From assembly GCA_963624415.1 (NCBI GenBank), contig CAVFPQ010000016.1:1-24099 (forward strand): a stretch of 24,099 nucleotides of DNA, given 5' to 3'. The notes beneath the pieces are model-generated. The model saw nothing but the letters and a program-made list of their open reading frames with translations. It made no database searches and had not been told where the DNA came from. Each line of letters opens with the position of its first letter. Within the stretch, counting starts at the first letter, position 1. The stretch is from RUG806 sp963624415. Its GTDB lineage: Bacteria > Bacillota > Clostridia > Oscillospirales > Acutalibacteraceae. Shown piece by piece: positions 23,602-24,099 of this stretch. Both the position numbers and the translations under genes were made by a program.

Positions 23602-23880
23602 GGCGAGGAGCGCCGGCGACGAGCCGTATGCCGAGCGAAGCGAGGCACAGCCGCGAGGAGCGCCGGCGACGAGCGGCAACGCTGCGACGAGCTCTGCGAG
23701 GAGCAGCTGCCCCGACGAGGCGGCAAGCGTTTTGTTAAGCCGACCTCTTGATTTCAGCATGGCACGCTTGTCGTCGAGGAGGCGGCACCGCCGGCTCGGA
23801 TAGCGAGACGGCGGCAATAATGCCGTCAGAAGCGTAAGCGGTATGACGGCAAGCATCGCACCGACGGCCATGAAGCCGTA
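23602..23880. repeat. GC-rich non-coding island after the hydrolase gene
   Basis: Starts directly after the hydrolase stop. A 22-bp direct repeat (GCGAGGAGCGCCGGCGACGA followed by GC) occurs at 23603-23624 and 23653-23674, exactly 50 bases apart. GAGCGAAGCGAG, GGATAGCGAGACGGC, GCGTAAGC and TTTGTTAAGCCG are shared with the island at 15092-15455, the first three in the same orientation relative to the upstream gene. A minus-strand frame of 168 codons crosses it but extends antisense into the hydrolase gene. From 23881 to 24014 I see nothing identifiable. Confidence 0.6.
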
Positions 23881-24014
23881 GGCAGCCGCGAGGAATGCGA
23901 CTTCCGGGATATACGATAAATTTATATTTTGTTTGCGGCAAAGGAATGTCGCTGACGAGCGGCTCCCTCGCTCAGCCAACGACAAAAGCCCCGCCACCCC
24001 GAAAAAGCTAATCT

Positions 24015-24099
24015 ATTGCGAAGCCATACGATCCAAGACACGCAGTGTCTTCCTCAGCCACTGCCCACTGACCACTGACCACTAACCACCCATTGCTAA
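24015..24099 (-). repeat. Modular intergenic repeat, last copy
   Basis: Minus-strand order: heptamers TAGTGGT, CAGTGGT, CAGTGGG, CAGTGGC, hairpin AAGACAC-tgc-GTGTCTT (24035-24051), then GGATCGTATGGCTTCGCAA. The architecture is the same as the other copies with a different heptamer. It reaches the window edge, so it may continue. Confidence 0.8.

Noticed and set aside
23491..23997. Minus-strand open frame of 168 codons with a hydrophobic stretch (FLAAAYGFMAVGAMLAVIPLTLLTALL)
   Set aside because: It extends antisense into the 3' end of the hydrolase gene, is mostly encoded by the GC-rich repeat island, has no clear ribosome site and no family I recognise. A decayed gene fragment cannot be excluded.

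Overview
The window looks like a chromosomal segment from an anaerobic Clostridia bacterium of the Ruminococcaceae/Oscillospiraceae type. The clues are a Firmicutes T-box leader on asnS, AsnA-type asparagine synthetase, strong GGAGG ribosome sites, frequent TTG/GTG starts, an ECF vitamin/metal transporter, and secreted proteins with dockerin-like DAR-x-VLR-x-AV-x-L modules. The family-level assignment is inference from gene content. There are no phage, transposase, CRISPR or tRNA/rRNA genes.

Layout. All genes except the last lie on the minus strand. From right to left: a lone plus-strand secreted alpha/beta-hydrolase (22558-23601), divergent from a consensus sigma-A promoter; the T-box leader (22041-22312) with asnS and asnA (asparagine charging and synthesis); ecfT plus a fused A-A-S ECF transporter gene (15456-18964); malQ (13371-14876); a 1051-residue secreted VWA/lipase-like/dockerin-like protein (10140-13295); an overlapping pair of DUF1538 membrane protein and double-domain PII-like regulator (7765-9932); an ECF sigma factor overlapping a membrane-anchored beta-propeller protein (5002-7561); a DUF2079 membrane protein (2817-4706); a two-helix membrane protein and a secreted dockerin-like protein (1610-2775); and citrate synthase (4-1371).

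The most unusual content is between the genes. About eleven copies of a small modular repeat are scattered through the intergenic gaps. Each has a degenerate 7-bp tandem array, then a short hairpin whose arms differ between copies but usually stay complementary, then a GCTTCGCA box. Arrays begin at, or supply, the stop codon of at least five genes, and copies sit inside the leaders of asnS and the DUF2079 gene. Two GC-rich non-coding islands (about 15092-15455 and 23602-23880) follow the 3' ends of the ECF transporter and hydrolase genes and share short motifs.

Two gene pairs look like under-described systems: DUF1538 with its PII-like partner (a likely ligand-gated membrane system), and the sigma factor with its beta-propeller protein, which has a plausible autoregulatory promoter. 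A third curiosity is the ECF transporter compressed into two genes by an ATPase-ATPase-S fusion whose first ATPase has lost its switch histidine.
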